64,000 bases of DNA from Nissolia schottii (lineage: Eukaryota > Streptophyta > Magnoliopsida > Fabales > Fabaceae): assembly GCA_003254905.1 (NCBI GenBank), contig QANU01101609.1:84612-148611 (forward strand), in the 5' to 3' direction. Position numbers and translations under genes: made by a program. The notes below the pieces were generated by a model that was not told the DNA's origin, ran no database searches, and saw only the letters and a program-made list of their open reading frames with translations. Every line of letters begins with the position of its first letter. The first letter of the stretch is position 1. Of this stretch, positions 48,657-60,481 are shown piece after piece.

Positions 48657-51600
48657 TCAAGGATAAAACAACTTGGCGAAGAGAAGCTCGTTCCAAGTGT
48701 CTTGAAGCCCGGGCAAACACCAATGCACACAATCGGCATAGCTAACAGGGTTGGCTAGTTGCTCTGGGGTCAAGGGGCTCCATTGCTTCTTGTAGATTGC
48801 AGTGTGTGCATCCTTGCGATAATTTGATAGTTGAGTGATGTTGAGGAATGTGATGGGAACTTTGGATTTGCTTAAAACTTCTCCAATCACTTGCATTATG
48901 CTCTTTCTACAGTCAGAGCCCCAGTATGTGGGATCATCAATCATGGTTGTTTGGTTGTAGCAGTTCCCTCCTGGTTCACCTCCCCAATCTATGCTCCTGT
49001 CACATACATATATTTTTGAAATATTAGGACTTTAGTGGTCTTGAGATTGATGCATGGGATGCAGAGGAACTCTTGCACGTTTAAGGAGCATTGGAATTTG
49101 ACAGTAACATTTAATTTCTTAGTAGAAAGAGAAATGTTATTTGATTCAATTAGGTAGACATGTTTCAAAAGACCTTTTGATGTGTGATTTAAACATTAGT
49201 TGAGAATATGTTCGAATTTTTTTTAAATCAATATTTAAGAGACATTTAAAGATATTTTTTTAAAAAAGTATGTCTACATTAGTAGTATAAATAATTCTAC
49301 TCTAAGAATTTAATTTTAATGCAAGTAAATATCCAAGTTTCATATACATTAGTTTAATTGTGTATTTTTTTTAGGCATCTCTAAAATATTACTGGGATAT
49401 TAAACTCCCATGTATTATTGCAACTAAGAGGTCTTTCAAAAATTTTCTTTAAGATTTAAACATTGGCTTCTTTTTTTTGAGAGTATACTAAACTTCGACT
49501 AATTTGACTCAGGTCGAGTCAACCTATTAAAATAAAATTCTTTTAATAATTTTTTTAATACACAAAACTCAAACTTAAAATCTTACTTAGTGGATGTAGT
49601 ACTATTGAACCAACTAAGCATTACATTGGTTGATTTAAGGACAATAACCTAAATAGTAACACAAAATTAATCATGATAATGATATGTGTGTGTGGTGCAC
49701 TATACTTACTTCCCATGAGAAGGTGACATGCTGGTGAAGAAGACTCTAGTCTTCTTTGGGTCCATGTTCAGCCTCACCCATCTAAGCATGCTTTTCATAC
49801 CCATACGATAAGCATCCTCTGTTGAGAGCTCCACAATCTCTTTCTCTTCATCATCAAAAGATCCAAGCCTAAAAATTTTAAGGATAAATCAGGAATTAGT
49901 GGGGGCTAATTAAGCAAATAACTCTTAATTTGAATAGAAACCAAGAAGGAATATACAACATACAAGATTTTCATCTTTAAGCCAGTCATCCACCAAAGGT
50001 AAGTGTTGAACACCAAAATGTCAACACCTTTCCAATTCCTGCCATGCTTGTTGATTGAACCTTTTCTGACAACCCTATCAGATATCCGATGAGTGACAGC
50101 ATTGTCTGAATTTGACTCAAGCAGGAAAGGTGCCCAATAAAACTCAATTGTGGCATTATATTCCTAATTAAAAAAAAATAAACATAACAAAATTAACGTA
50201 GACAAAAGGGGAGGCATAATATTAATATTGGAGCTAAAATTAGGTTGATTTTAATTTCTGTCATATATGTAAACACAAGATTAGATGAAATTGTGAGGCT
50301 TTTATTACACGTAAGGTGTATAAAATTAGACTCAACTAAAAAACAGTGCAATATGCGCATAAAACGTTTGGCTCGTTTAAGTAGTTCGACATTTGTTCTC
50401 TTAAACATTGCCTCGATGAAAACAAATTGGTAATGGTAGAGTTTTACCTTGGCTGTGAAAACAGTGAGTGAATCAAAGGTTTCCATGGATTTGGCATCTT
50501 CAGGGATGAGTTGATGGAGAAGGCACACAAAAGAGACAAACTGGCCACGGTTGAGGGAGTCTCCAACAAACATCATCCTCTTACCACGAAGTGTTTCAAG
50601 CATCATGCTGGCATTGAATCTGCAATATGCATTGGTCATAAAATGTGTATGAAATCACTGCATGATCACTTGGGTTGAAATGCAGCAATTTTAATTTGGC
50701 ACAATAAATCACTGAAAAACAATCCATTCTAAGACTAAAGAAAGAACATTTTGATAGTGTCTTGTTTAAATGATAAAAATAAATTCATAAATGATGTTAA
50801 TACTAAGGGCATTATAGTTAGCGCATGACCAAATTAAACATAAATATAAATGTCATTTAGTTTCTAAAACTAGGGAAAAGAATGTTATTACCCTAAAAAA
50901 AGTGGAAAAGAATATTATTGTAAGTTTAGATCTTAGATCCGGAGCATAATTATCCATTTTGTGGTGTTTTTTGTTTCTCATTTGTGGTGTATTTGTTCCT
51001 CCTTGTGATATTTCTTTTTCATGAAGAGTCTTACTGATGATGGAAGTATTCAGATCTATTGCGAAATGATGTGTAATGCATTCTTCAAACTACAATAGTT
51101 GTTCTTTGTGAGGAATTTTATTTGAAGAAGGGATGGTGATAAGCGTGGTTGGAACTTGGTAAATTGGAATAAGGTTTATGATAATCGTAAGGAAGGTGGT
51201 TTGGGCATTCGCAAATCTCGTTTGAATAATATTGCTATGCTCGGGAAGTTTTTTTGGGATTACTTGCTGTCACATGACAAACTTTGGTCGAAGCTCCTTC
51301 GTGGTGTACTATACCCTCATTTTGGTGATTGGCCCTTTGATAATGGGGACTCTCAGTCTTCTCTTAATTGGCATGCGTTATCTAAGGTTGCAAGTTGTTT
51401 GACTAATGGGTTTCACTTGCGTTTAGGGAATGAGGAGGCGTCGTTCTGGTTATCTAGATGGACTTCAGGTGAGATTCCTAGCTCTCGGATCCCTTATGTT
51501 CACATCACGGACACAACTATAGAGGTGAAGGATGTTTGGGGAAATGGGTCTTGGAATTTTGCTACTCTTTATACTCCAATCGATGCCTAGTTTAGAGAGA

Positions 51601-53439
51601 GTATTATGAATGAGCATATGTGGCTTCACTCTAATTCGGTTAATCGTATTATTTGGACGGGAAACTCAACAGACAAGTATCCTGTGTCCTTTGCTTGTTG
51701 GTGGCTCAGAAACATTCATCGCCGACAGATCTCTATTCTTCTTCAGCGGAATCGTGGTCTTGGATTTGGCGCCTCAACTGTACAGCCAAATGCCAGCATC
51801 TAATTTGGCTTTTCTATCATGACTCTTTACTAGTGAACATGGTGCGTGCTCACCGCCACCTAGCTTCCTCTGCTACGTGTAATAGGTCTGGCGAGGCAAA
51901 CGAGACTCTTCTTCATTGTTTTCAGGATTGTGCTTAATCACGTGTTGTTTGGAATAGCTTGGGTGCCTCAGTAGTTTTGTTTGGTACGGATTTTGACTCT
52001 TGGATTCTGACGTTGCTTGCGGGAGTTGGTTCAACCTTCTATTGGTGCGTATTGTGGTGGCTTTGAAGGGATAGAAACTCTCGTGAATTAAGCAACATGT
52101 TGGTCCCTGTTTTATGTTCGAAACTGCATCTTCCTTAAGTTTGCTATTTTCAATGGCAGTAAGAAAAGTGTTGTGGCTGCTCCTCGGTTGGTGAGTTGGA
52201 GCTAGCCATTGGCAGGTGTTAAGAAAATGAATGTGGATGGGAGCTCGTTTGATAACCCAGGTTTTTCCAATTTTGGTGGTTTGTTGTGTGATTTGAGTGG
52301 TACCTGGGTCTAGGTGCTAGGGGTAGCATAGGAGCAGCAGATAACTTGAACGCGAAGATGCTAGCTTTACTGCGTGGTGTTCGCTATGGCTGGAAACGTG
52401 GGATTTGAATGCTCATTTGCAAGAGTAACTCAAAGGAAGTGTTTCGTCTTGTCAAAGAGAGTGGGCCTGATGAGGCGGCTTATCATTGAGACATTTCTTT
52501 AGTTCATACTCTTTGCGAAGATCATCTTAATTGTGCGAATTTTATAGTTAAAGTTGAGGCTATACGTGATGAAAGTTTAGTATTCTAGAGGAGCCCCCTC
52601 TGGCCCCAGTTGCCCCTTCAGAATGACTATATGACGGTCCTATATGAGAGGGTGTAGTCTTCTTTCTTGTTTTTCGTTGAAAAAAAAATGCTACAATAAT
52701 TATTGTATTAGTTTCTGATGTAAAAAATGTTTAGACATCAATAGTTTTAGATAAGAAGCAAAACTACAGATTTTTCGTTATTTTAAAATGCTTAGTGTAT
52801 TTACATCTTATTAAAGATAATTCTAACGTATCATTTTTAACTTTTAAGTGTTATTAGCCTTTTTTATGAATGAAAATGTTTCTTTCTCATAAAAAAAATT
52901 TAAGAAAGATTAATGTACTTTACCATTTGTCTTGTAAAATTTATTTTTTCCTTCTTTTTTCCCCCTCCCAATGTATCTGTTTAGCTGAAACTTACATAGT
53001 CGTTTTTATTTGGGTCGTTAACTTACATAGCTGGGCCATGCTCTTTTGTTTCTCATCGAATAGAAACATTTTTTAAAAAAAATTTACATAGCTCAAATTC
53101 AAGGGCCCAAATATATGATTTTTTTTTTCTGGTCCATAAAAAATTTATTACGAAAATGAAATTTTCGTCTCCATTGGATTTTGTTTTTGTCATGTTCGTC
53201 TGGATTGTGGACAGCATGATTTTGATCTGATAAAGCGGTCTAATAGAAGAGGATAGGTTGGTTTGTTAAGCGTCTCATAAATTACTTTTATTAAAAACTC
53301 TTAGTCAAAGACTCGCCCAATTAAATCATTCAACACCTAGAGAGATCCTAACAATTTCATTCAAAGGATATAGCCATTTCAGTATCTATCAACAACAATA
53401 ATATATGTAAGAAAGTTTGGACCGAGTGAATAATAATAA

Positions 53440-53528
<89 letters not shown>

Positions 53529-55643
53529 TAAGAAAAATGGCATAGACACATAATATACACGTTGGGTTTAAAAAATTAAGTTTGAATTAAGTGAAAAATA
53601 TGTGTATGAAGACTCTTAATTTTAATTTCTTAAAAAAAAAATGTTAAGATGTGACGTTTAACTTATTTTTACTTTTCTCACTTAACTCTTAGTTTAAATC
53701 TTTGCAGTTTTGGCTCCCTCACCCCTGTAAAACCCAATTCCCATAATTTTTGCTTTCAAATTTTGACTCAAATCTTAAAATAATAATTAATGAAGGGTGT
53801 GTGTGTGTTTTTTTTTTTTTGAGTTCTGCTACACACGTACACCAAAAATCATACACCATACATAAACCTAGTACTTATATACATAAAGTTTGTGTTTTAA
53901 CTCATGTAATGTTTGTGCACTTAATTAAATATAGGTGAGAGTATCATTTACAAGTTTGTAATGTTTGTGCACTCGTGAGAATAAAGTTTGTGCATTATTA
54001 ATAGTGTATGTGTATGAAATTGGGTGTACATGTAGTATTTTTATTTTTTTTTCCATGATCACCACACCACTTTCAAATAGAACCCAAATAATACAGGACA
54101 GCTTACAATGTTTCCAACGCGAACCCAATTTCCTGTCAACAACCGTGTCCAGCTTCCGCTATGTAATACTATTGGTTTCGCATTTAGATAAATGTCAAAC
54201 CAAACCCACACCAAACATATGCACTCTATTCTTAACTATCTTGCATTCTGCATAATATTATAACAATGACTGCTGGCAATTTGACATCATAATAACACTG
54301 ATAATAACATATGAAATTATACCATTCTCACAGTCCTAGAGGTGCCTCCATGTGCACCATCCTCCTCACCGGAAAACTCTACAAATTAAATAATCGATTT
54401 TATTTTATGACAAAATTCCTCCAAATTATATACTCACTACTCAGGACTTCACCATTTGAGATCCTTAAACATTCAAGTTGCAAATTAATATATATTTTAG
54501 TCCCATAGAACATGCAATTAAGAGAGACCAAATTAAGTGTCACATTTTTTTATGTGTCACATTTGGAGAGCACGTTGTGATATTAGAATTTCCTAAGTTA
54601 GATTAGCTTGGAAGCATACCTTTTGACCCGAAATTTAGGCCAGCTTTTTCCAACCTTAAATTTTAATTTTGTGACACACACATTTATGTGAAAAGTAAAT
54701 GAAACGAGAAGGAATGAATGATTACTTGGGGAGGTCGCAACCGTGAGGCTGCCAGCGCCAGTGGCGGTAGTCCGTGTCGGGGCGGCCGTGTTCTAGACAT
54801 GTCAGCTGCGGCTGTATGTATGGACAGTCGGACTCCTCGTACAGCGGCCGAGTCTCGTCCCAAACCCACCGGCCGCTGAACACGTCGCAACCTTCCTCCG
54901 TCTTCCCCACCGCAAACGGCAGCTTCTTGGGCCTCTTCACCTTCCCTTAATTTTCCATACATTCAAACCAACAAAACCAATTTCAGCTTAATGACAACGT
55001 CACGTCACACAAAACAACAAAAATCAGAAGAAAATATTATTTTAGATGAGAGAAATGATATATCATTATCAACAAATAAATAGTGTGAACAACCAAGAAT
55101 CACATTTGTAAAGTGTATGATTGTTCAAATAGTTTAACTCTTTATACATTTATACATGTATGTTTCTCCTACTAGAATTTATTATATATTAAAATCTTTG
55201 CTATAATTTCTTTTTTTTATATGGAAAGTTTAGGTATCTTTGACACTGATTATTCTGATAGTATTAGAGCATGCTTTCAGACTTTTTAAGAGCATGCCCT
55301 TTTAAATCAAAAACCAAAAACACAAAAGATAAGAGTGTGTAGCATAAATGTTTGAATATGGCATGGTGAATAATTGAGATGATCAACTGTAGGAATTGAT
55401 GAAAATAGGATAAGTCAACTCACCGGAAGAGGAGGAGGAGGAGAAGAATGTGGCCGGAGCAGGATCGGAGTAGAGTTGGAGCTGTTGACCAAAGATGCAC
55501 ATGAAATCTTCTCCATAGAGAATGGCAACGAAGAAGATGAAAACTAAGAGGGTGAAGAGGTAATAAGGAGAGAGGCGAGCCTTATTGGCTCTCAAACTCA
55601 AAAGAGAGGAAGAAGAAGAGGTTGATAATATTGGTGCCTTCAT
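48657..55643 (-). CDS. TBL: Trichome birefringence-like (TBL) polysaccharide O-acetyltransferase
   Basis: Golgi type II membrane enzyme of the TBL/DUF231 (PC-esterase) family that O-acetylates cell-wall polysaccharides, often xylan. Six coding exons, all phases joining: 55643-55424, 54945-54726, 50619-50448, 50163-49964, 49868-49710, 48996-48657; about 436 aa, normal for the family. The ATG gives [20 protein letters not shown] and a single hydrophobic anchor at about 27-43. The PMR5-type N domain is at about 92-146 ([33 protein letters not shown]). The GDS catalytic block is [10 protein letters not shown] 164-173 with Ser168. Further family blocks are [29 protein letters not shown] and [16 protein letters not shown]. 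The DxxH block is [11 protein letters not shown] with Asp412 and His415. No disabling change seen. Intron 2 is 4.1 kb and contains an antisense LINE fragment. It looks like the xylan-acting TBL3/29-35 type, but substrate is inferred only. Confidence 0.93.
51104..52690 (+). mobile_element. 5'-truncated LINE in TBL intron 2, antisense to the gene
   Basis: Starts inside the region C-terminal to the reverse transcriptase: [20 protein letters not shown] (51159-51218), then WALSK-like and [17 protein letters not shown] blocks, in a 144-codon frame to 51590. After a stop come zinc-knuckle-like and RNase H pieces ([20 protein letters not shown] at about 52229). It ends in tttttcgttgaaaaaaaaa at 52671-52689. 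Flanks ctacaatagttgtt (51090-51103) and ctacaataattatt (52691-52704) match at 12 of 14, a plausible target duplication. Several stops make it inactive. Confidence 0.85.
52705..53431. other. Rest of TBL intron 2, nothing recognised
   Basis: AT-rich intronic DNA between the LINE and the microsatellite. Confidence 0.6.
53431..53528. repeat. (AAT)n followed by (ATT)n, a self-complementary microsatellite
   Basis: About 16-17 AAT units are followed directly by about 13 ATT units, so the two halves can fold into a nearly continuous hairpin. It lies in TBL intron 2. Confidence 0.95.
53829..54035. mobile_element. Small TIR element carrying TTTGTGCA motifs, in TBL intron 2
   Basis: Left end ctacacacgtacaccaaaa followed by atcatacacc; right end inverse ctacatgtacacccaatttc followed by atacacatac: imperfect TIRs of about 30 bp. 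Inside are gtttgtgcact, gtttgtgcactcgtg and gtttgtgcattatt. About 207 bp, no ORF. It ties the TTTGTGCA motif to a bounded mobile element. No convincing target duplication was found. Confidence 0.65.
54036..54725. other. Left part of TBL intron 2 next to exon 2, nothing recognised
   Basis: AT-rich intronic DNA; short ORFs have no domain. Confidence 0.6.
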
Positions 55644-55709
55644 TTTGCATGCACCTCACACACACACACCAAAACCCAACCTGCTTTCTAATTTCTTCTT
55701 CTTCTCTTT

Positions 55710-55745
55710 GCTTCTCTTGCTATTATTTCTATTAATATAGCAAAC
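55710..55745 (-). promoter_or_regulatory. Candidate TATA region for the TBL gene
   Basis: On the minus strand gctatattaatag (around 55728-55741) lies about 90 bp before the ATG at 55643 and just upstream of an A/G-rich leader. Weak TATA candidate. Confidence 0.35.
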
Positions 55746-55916
55746 TATATCTTTTTTAAAATGAATATATCAGAATATAGACCGAAGGAATCAATTTCTG
55801 CCGTCTAAAATTATATGAATGTCAAAGTTAGGGGAAATTGAAATTATTAAGCACACCAGTAGAGAAAGGAAAAATGACAATGATTGGGTGTAGAGAGGAC
55901 AAGCAAGAGGATGATC

Positions 55917-55976
55917 ATTATTTTATTAATAATAATAATAATAATAATAAATAATAATAAATAATAATAAAAAATA
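55917..55976. repeat. (AAT)n microsatellite with AAAT interruptions
   Basis: aataataataataataata followed by aataataataaataataataaa near the TBL promoter. Confidence 0.9.
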
Positions 55977-56030
55977 TGAGAAGCTTGTTTAACATTGTTT
56001 CAAAAGGATATGTTTATTATTACAAAATAC

Positions 56031-56168
56031 TCTTTGACACTAAGTTTGGTGTAATCACCCAACCACTCTTTACGAATAACATAAGATCCACACTTACCTA
56101 TTAATTGCTGTGAGTGTGCTCCATGATGTTTGTGAGAGGACTACATCAAACTTGGTGTCAAAAACTCT
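56031..56168. mobile_element. MITE-like element, about 138 bp
   Basis: Left tttgacactaagtttggtgt and right atcaaacttggtgtcaaa are inverted repeats. The left is preceded by tactc and the right followed by aactc. The middle holds ccaaccactctttacgaa and ttgctgtgagtgtgctccat. A second microsatellite, (TTA)n at 56170-56203, follows directly. Confidence 0.7.
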
Positions 56169-56203
56169 ACCCTTATTATTATTATTATTATTATTATTAT
56201 TCT

Positions 56204-57414
56204 AGAAGCTATAGAAAGATTCCTTAGATTTGTCTTGTAACTCTTGATTCTTTAAGGGTATTAGAAATTTAGAGTCTTTGACAATCTTATTTTGTTCACG
56301 CTGATTTAAACTATATAAAATTTCTTATATTTTATATTTTTAAGCAAGATAAACTATGTGATTAAATATTCTGCAATAAAAGTCTGATCAAAAGTCTTCA
56401 ACCTCACAAGTGAAAAAAAATTTGTTTTTCCATTTAAAACATGGGTAACAAAAATAAAAAATAAAAGGAGGATAATTACTTTTGACCTTTAAATATTATG
56501 TTTCAGAATTGATTATGTGATTTTTGCTCAAAAGTCTTGTCATCTTATTAAAACATGGGTTGAAAAAATATCAACAAAGTAACTATACTTCTCTTATTTT
56601 TATTGTTCTTTTTTTGTACAGTCAACCATTATGACTATATATCACGTTACTAATAATATTTTGCGCGACTTTTCAAAATTAAGTACTTAGTACACGTAAA
56701 AAAAGAAGAAAAGAAAATTAAGTACCTAGTACTAATGTATACTGTTTGGTACTTGATTTTGGTAAGTGATTTTGTGTTTCGTTTTATAAACATATTGTTG
56801 AATTTTAAATACAGAACTCTTTTACTTATGATTTATAGTTAGAAGAAATTACTTCTCAATTACAGAGGCTTAAGTTATTTATCACTCCTTCAAAAGGCCA
56901 CTAGTTATTCTATATCCTTCAAGAGAAACATGATTAAGAGAGTGTGTGTGTGTGTGTGTACACACTTTGATAGGTTATAACTAAGGCATGTAAGTACTTT
57001 ACAAAGGTTGGTGAGTGTTATTATTCTCTCGTTTTTATAATTTGTATTTAGATACATTTTATTAAAAATAAACTTAAAAATAAAAAATTGACACTTATTA
57101 TAAAAGAGGAAGAGTAATGTATAGGTATAATAATAATAATAATAAAAAACCTTTTAATGAGACTCGAGAGGTTTTCAAGTAAAGAATGGAAACGAGGATA
57201 AAATATAATGAAAATAAATTAAAACGAAAATATTTGTAAAGATAGACTACACTTATTTTACTTTGCTTAGAAGGCGCTGAAGAATTCTATTCATTTTGGG
57301 CAAAAGTCGGGTACTAAATGTTGACACGTCAAATTACTATCACTATGAAAATAGTGGTCAACCACTATTAAGGTGGGGAAAAAACCCTTCAAAAGTGGGT
57401 ATTGACTCATATGC
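56204..57414. other. Intergenic stretch, nothing recognised
   Basis: AT-rich with a short (GT)n at 56943-56958; no gene. Confidence 0.6.
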
Positions 57415-57463
57415 ATGTATACATATATATATATATATATATGTATACATATATATATATATA
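57415..57463. repeat. Compound AT microsatellite
   Basis: gtatac-bounded (AT)n runs on both sides, a palindromic arrangement (tgtatacatatatatat and atatatatgtatacatata). Confidence 0.9.
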
Positions 57464-58199
57464 AAATAGATAATCATATTCTTGTGGAAGAAGTAATCAC
57501 GTACTTAAAACATCTTGAATATAAATTTCTTTGAGTAATATAGTTTAAAATTTTATAATTTAGAGAAGTTTAATCCTATCTTTTACATTCTAAACTGTTA
57601 ATTATTTAAATTTTTTAGGTTAATTTCAATTTCACTTTAAAATAATCTTGAATTGTCATTACGTAACATTGTAGGTTATTTCGATGATTCTATCTTTATA
57701 AATATTGCTACCAATAATTATAAAGGTAGAATTGGTCTAATGATAAGGAGTTTGTATAATATACATGAGATTCTAAGTTTAAATTTCATTGTTACCAATG
57801 TAATTTTTGAAATGCAAATTTGGAAAACCGTAAAACTCGCGTGATTGGCACTCACTCCAACGCAGCTCTCAAGTCCTTCGTAAAACCCCCAACTCCATCG
57901 TCTCTCAACTCCATCGTAACAAGTTGTTCTAGAGCATGCCAGTTTCATTTTCTTCATCAACATTAATTGATTGCTCATACTTTTCATCATTTGTGTTTGC
58001 TTTCTGCATTATCATCGTTATTCATCATCATATATCTCCTCTCATTCATCGTTTTAGACATAACTCTTATCTAATTTGAGATCCAAACTCGTCGATTGAA
58101 TCTACTGATCAAACTAATCGCAAAAATGAGGTATAACTCTTTAAAACTTTGTTTGAGTATGCTTTATGTGAATGATCATTAGGTTTTCATTAGAAATTA
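57464..58199. other. Spacer, nothing firm
   Basis: Around 57840-58135 base composition is less AT-rich (ccaactccatcg, ctctcaactccatcg), with short ORFs lacking domains. Confidence 0.45.
57724..57810 (+). mobile_element. Possible tRNA-like SINE head
   Basis: gaattggtctaatgataagg (A-box-like) and gattctaagtttaaatttc (B-box-like) are about 35 bp apart. No tail or duplication was found. Confidence 0.3.
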
Positions 58200-59590
58200 C
58201 TCTCAGAATAATTTTGTTTGTGCACGCTAGGTGTTAATGTTTGTGCAATGACATGTTAAAAGTTTGTATACTTTTGTTTTAGAAGTTTCCTTTAATTGCT
58301 CACAGATTAGTTTCCATTTAATTGCTCACTTTCTATTTTAAAAGTTTGTGCACTACTGTAATAAAAGTTTGTGCAGTATACTAGTAAAAGTTTGTGCAGT
58401 GGCAATCCACTGCAATTGTTCGCAGAATAATATATGTTTAATGTGTCACATGTTTGAGTAGGTATGGTGTAAATGTTTGTGCACTAAAATGATAAAAGTT
58501 TGTGCACTCCTATTTCATTTAAATTGTCCACAAACTAAGTCGCATAAATTGAGTCATATGTTTGTGTGCATGTTATACATGTTTGTGCATTTTTCTCTCA
58601 CCTCAGTTGCACACATTAAGTTTGTGCACCCATGTTGTAAATGATTGTGCAATCTCCACTTATCTTAATTGAATAAGTTGCATAAATTGAGTCATATGTT
58701 TGTGCAAGCATGTTATACATGTTTGTGCACTAACATGTTAAAAGTTTGTGCATGACTCATTCACTTTATTATGTTTGTGCACGCATGTTGTATATGTTTG
58801 TGCACTAACATGTTAAAATTTTATGCATTTTTCTTTCACCTCAATTGCCTATAGAGTAAGTTTGTGCTCCCATGTTATAAATGTTTGTGCAATCCCCACT
58901 CATCTTAAGTGAATAAGTTGCATGGAGAAGGCAGATGTTACAATGGGAAAACGTTTTGTTAAATGATCTTTAGAATGTGCCCTTAGTGCAAAGCTCAATG
59001 CGACCGTCGTGGTTAAAGCTATTTGGAAGTATGATAGCAGAGGGGATGTGTAAGTGAAATCCATGACGGATGTAGCAAGTGAGCTTCTTATAGAGGCCAT
59101 TATGGTTTTTGGTAGGGATCATGCACTCTTACTGCCTTGAGTATGGTCTGCTTTCATATTATCAGTGCTTTTGGTACCTATATGCATGTAGATCTCCTAT
59201 AGTCGTCTTTCTAGAAAAACATGTTAGATATGTTATGGAGATTGTTAGTTATTTTGCCTTTTATTTTAGACCCTTAATAAGTTAGATTTGGGTACTCTTT
59301 TTCCTCCCTTAAAAAGCAAGGGCTTTGTCCTATTGGGTTTCGCTAGGAAGGTTTTAATTAGGCTTTTTCCTAACTTGTTGGTCTGTTTGGTGGGTTGGGG
59401 TGGGTTGTGTTTTCTCTTGTTGTACTATTGTTCATTTTGTTTTGCACTTTGTTGTGCTTTTGGATTAATCATCGAAAAAAAAGTGAATAAGTTGCATAAA
59501 TTGAGTCATATGTTTGTGCAAGCATGTTATATATGTTTGTGCACTAACATGTTAAAAGTTTGTGGACGACTCATTCACTTTATCATATTT
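58200..59590 (+). repeat. Large TTTGTGCA repeat field
   Basis: About 18 copies of gtttgtgca (58218 to 59543), most followed by cactaacatgttaaaa or agcatgttatacat. A longer phrase recurs: gaataagttgcataaattga then gtcatatgtttgtg at 58672 and again at 59485. Interrupted by an inserted sequence at 58924-59480. A possible right end, atggtgtacgtgtaac at 59753, resembles the terminal repeat of the 53.8 kb element. No coding content. Confidence 0.8.
58924..59480 (+). mobile_element. Truncated LINE insertion with 17 bp target duplication
   Basis: A 557 bp segment ending in attaatcatcgaaaaaaaa is bounded by aagtgaataagttgcat at 58907-58923 and again at 59481-59497. The surrounding TTTGTGCA phrase continues across it, so the empty site can be reconstructed. 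The 3' tail (T-rich then tcg plus A run) resembles the tails of the two other LINEs here (ttattgaagaaaaaa and tttcgttgaaaaaa). No RT domain remains. Confidence 0.85.
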
Positions 59591-59770
59591 ATGCATGAAT
59601 GAAAACAAAGAAGCACGAACAGTTATGTGAATTGCGTGTGCACATGCTTTTAAGGGGAAAGTGGAGATCGTGTGCGAGATTTATGGTTGGAGAGTTTGAT
59701 AGTGGGGTCAGACGTATTTAATCTATGGGTAGCAGTACGGTAACACATTTTATGGTGTACGTGTAACATT

Positions 59771-60437
59771 ACTAAAAAACAATACTGCCAACAATGTTGA
59801 TTGAAAAATATATGTTTAAATCTCTTTTCTTTCTCTGCGCTTTTTATTTTTATGAAAAATATTTAATTCGCACATCAAGTAATTTGAATATACATAATTT
59901 CAGATAGTTTTACTACATTTTGCCACCACTTTGTCACTCATTCTCTCTCTTAATTGATTAGACAAACGCCAAATTGAGGTGAGGTGGCGTGTGCTAGCTA
60001 AGCTGTCATGATCATCACAGTCTTTAGTCCAACAGCCTACTTGCCTTCCATGCACCTTAATTCTACAATTAATTTTGTTAACTTATGTATAGGTAAAGAA
60101 GTAATGTTGGAAGACCATCAAGCTACTAATATAATATGGCAGAAATTTCCTAGGAATTCCTATTGTTACTTTTATGTGTACAAGTGGTGCATTTTGTACT
60201 TGGCGTTGGCTTAGCTATCGCGATAACTTAGAACCCTTGTGTGTGTCTATAGATATATATGGGTTTACTTTGGTACTCTATAAAATTTAAGGATATTGAT
60301 ATCATAGCATCTCAGATTTTGCCATATATCCCATTAACTCAAATTGTTTATTGTTTTAAATTTTTTATTGAATCACAATCATTCAAATACAAAGAGGTAT
60401 CGATACCTTCATAAAAACCTAAGTACTGAAGGAAAAA

Positions 60438-60481
<44 letters not shown>

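Noticed and set aside
58200..58920. CRISPR-like spacing of TTTGTGCA
   Set aside because: Repeat cores are short and diverged with uneven spacers, and the DNA is plant nuclear.
59288..59602. 104-codon ORF with hydrophobic stretch
   Set aside because: Spans the LINE tail, its A run and the target duplication, so it cannot be a native gene.
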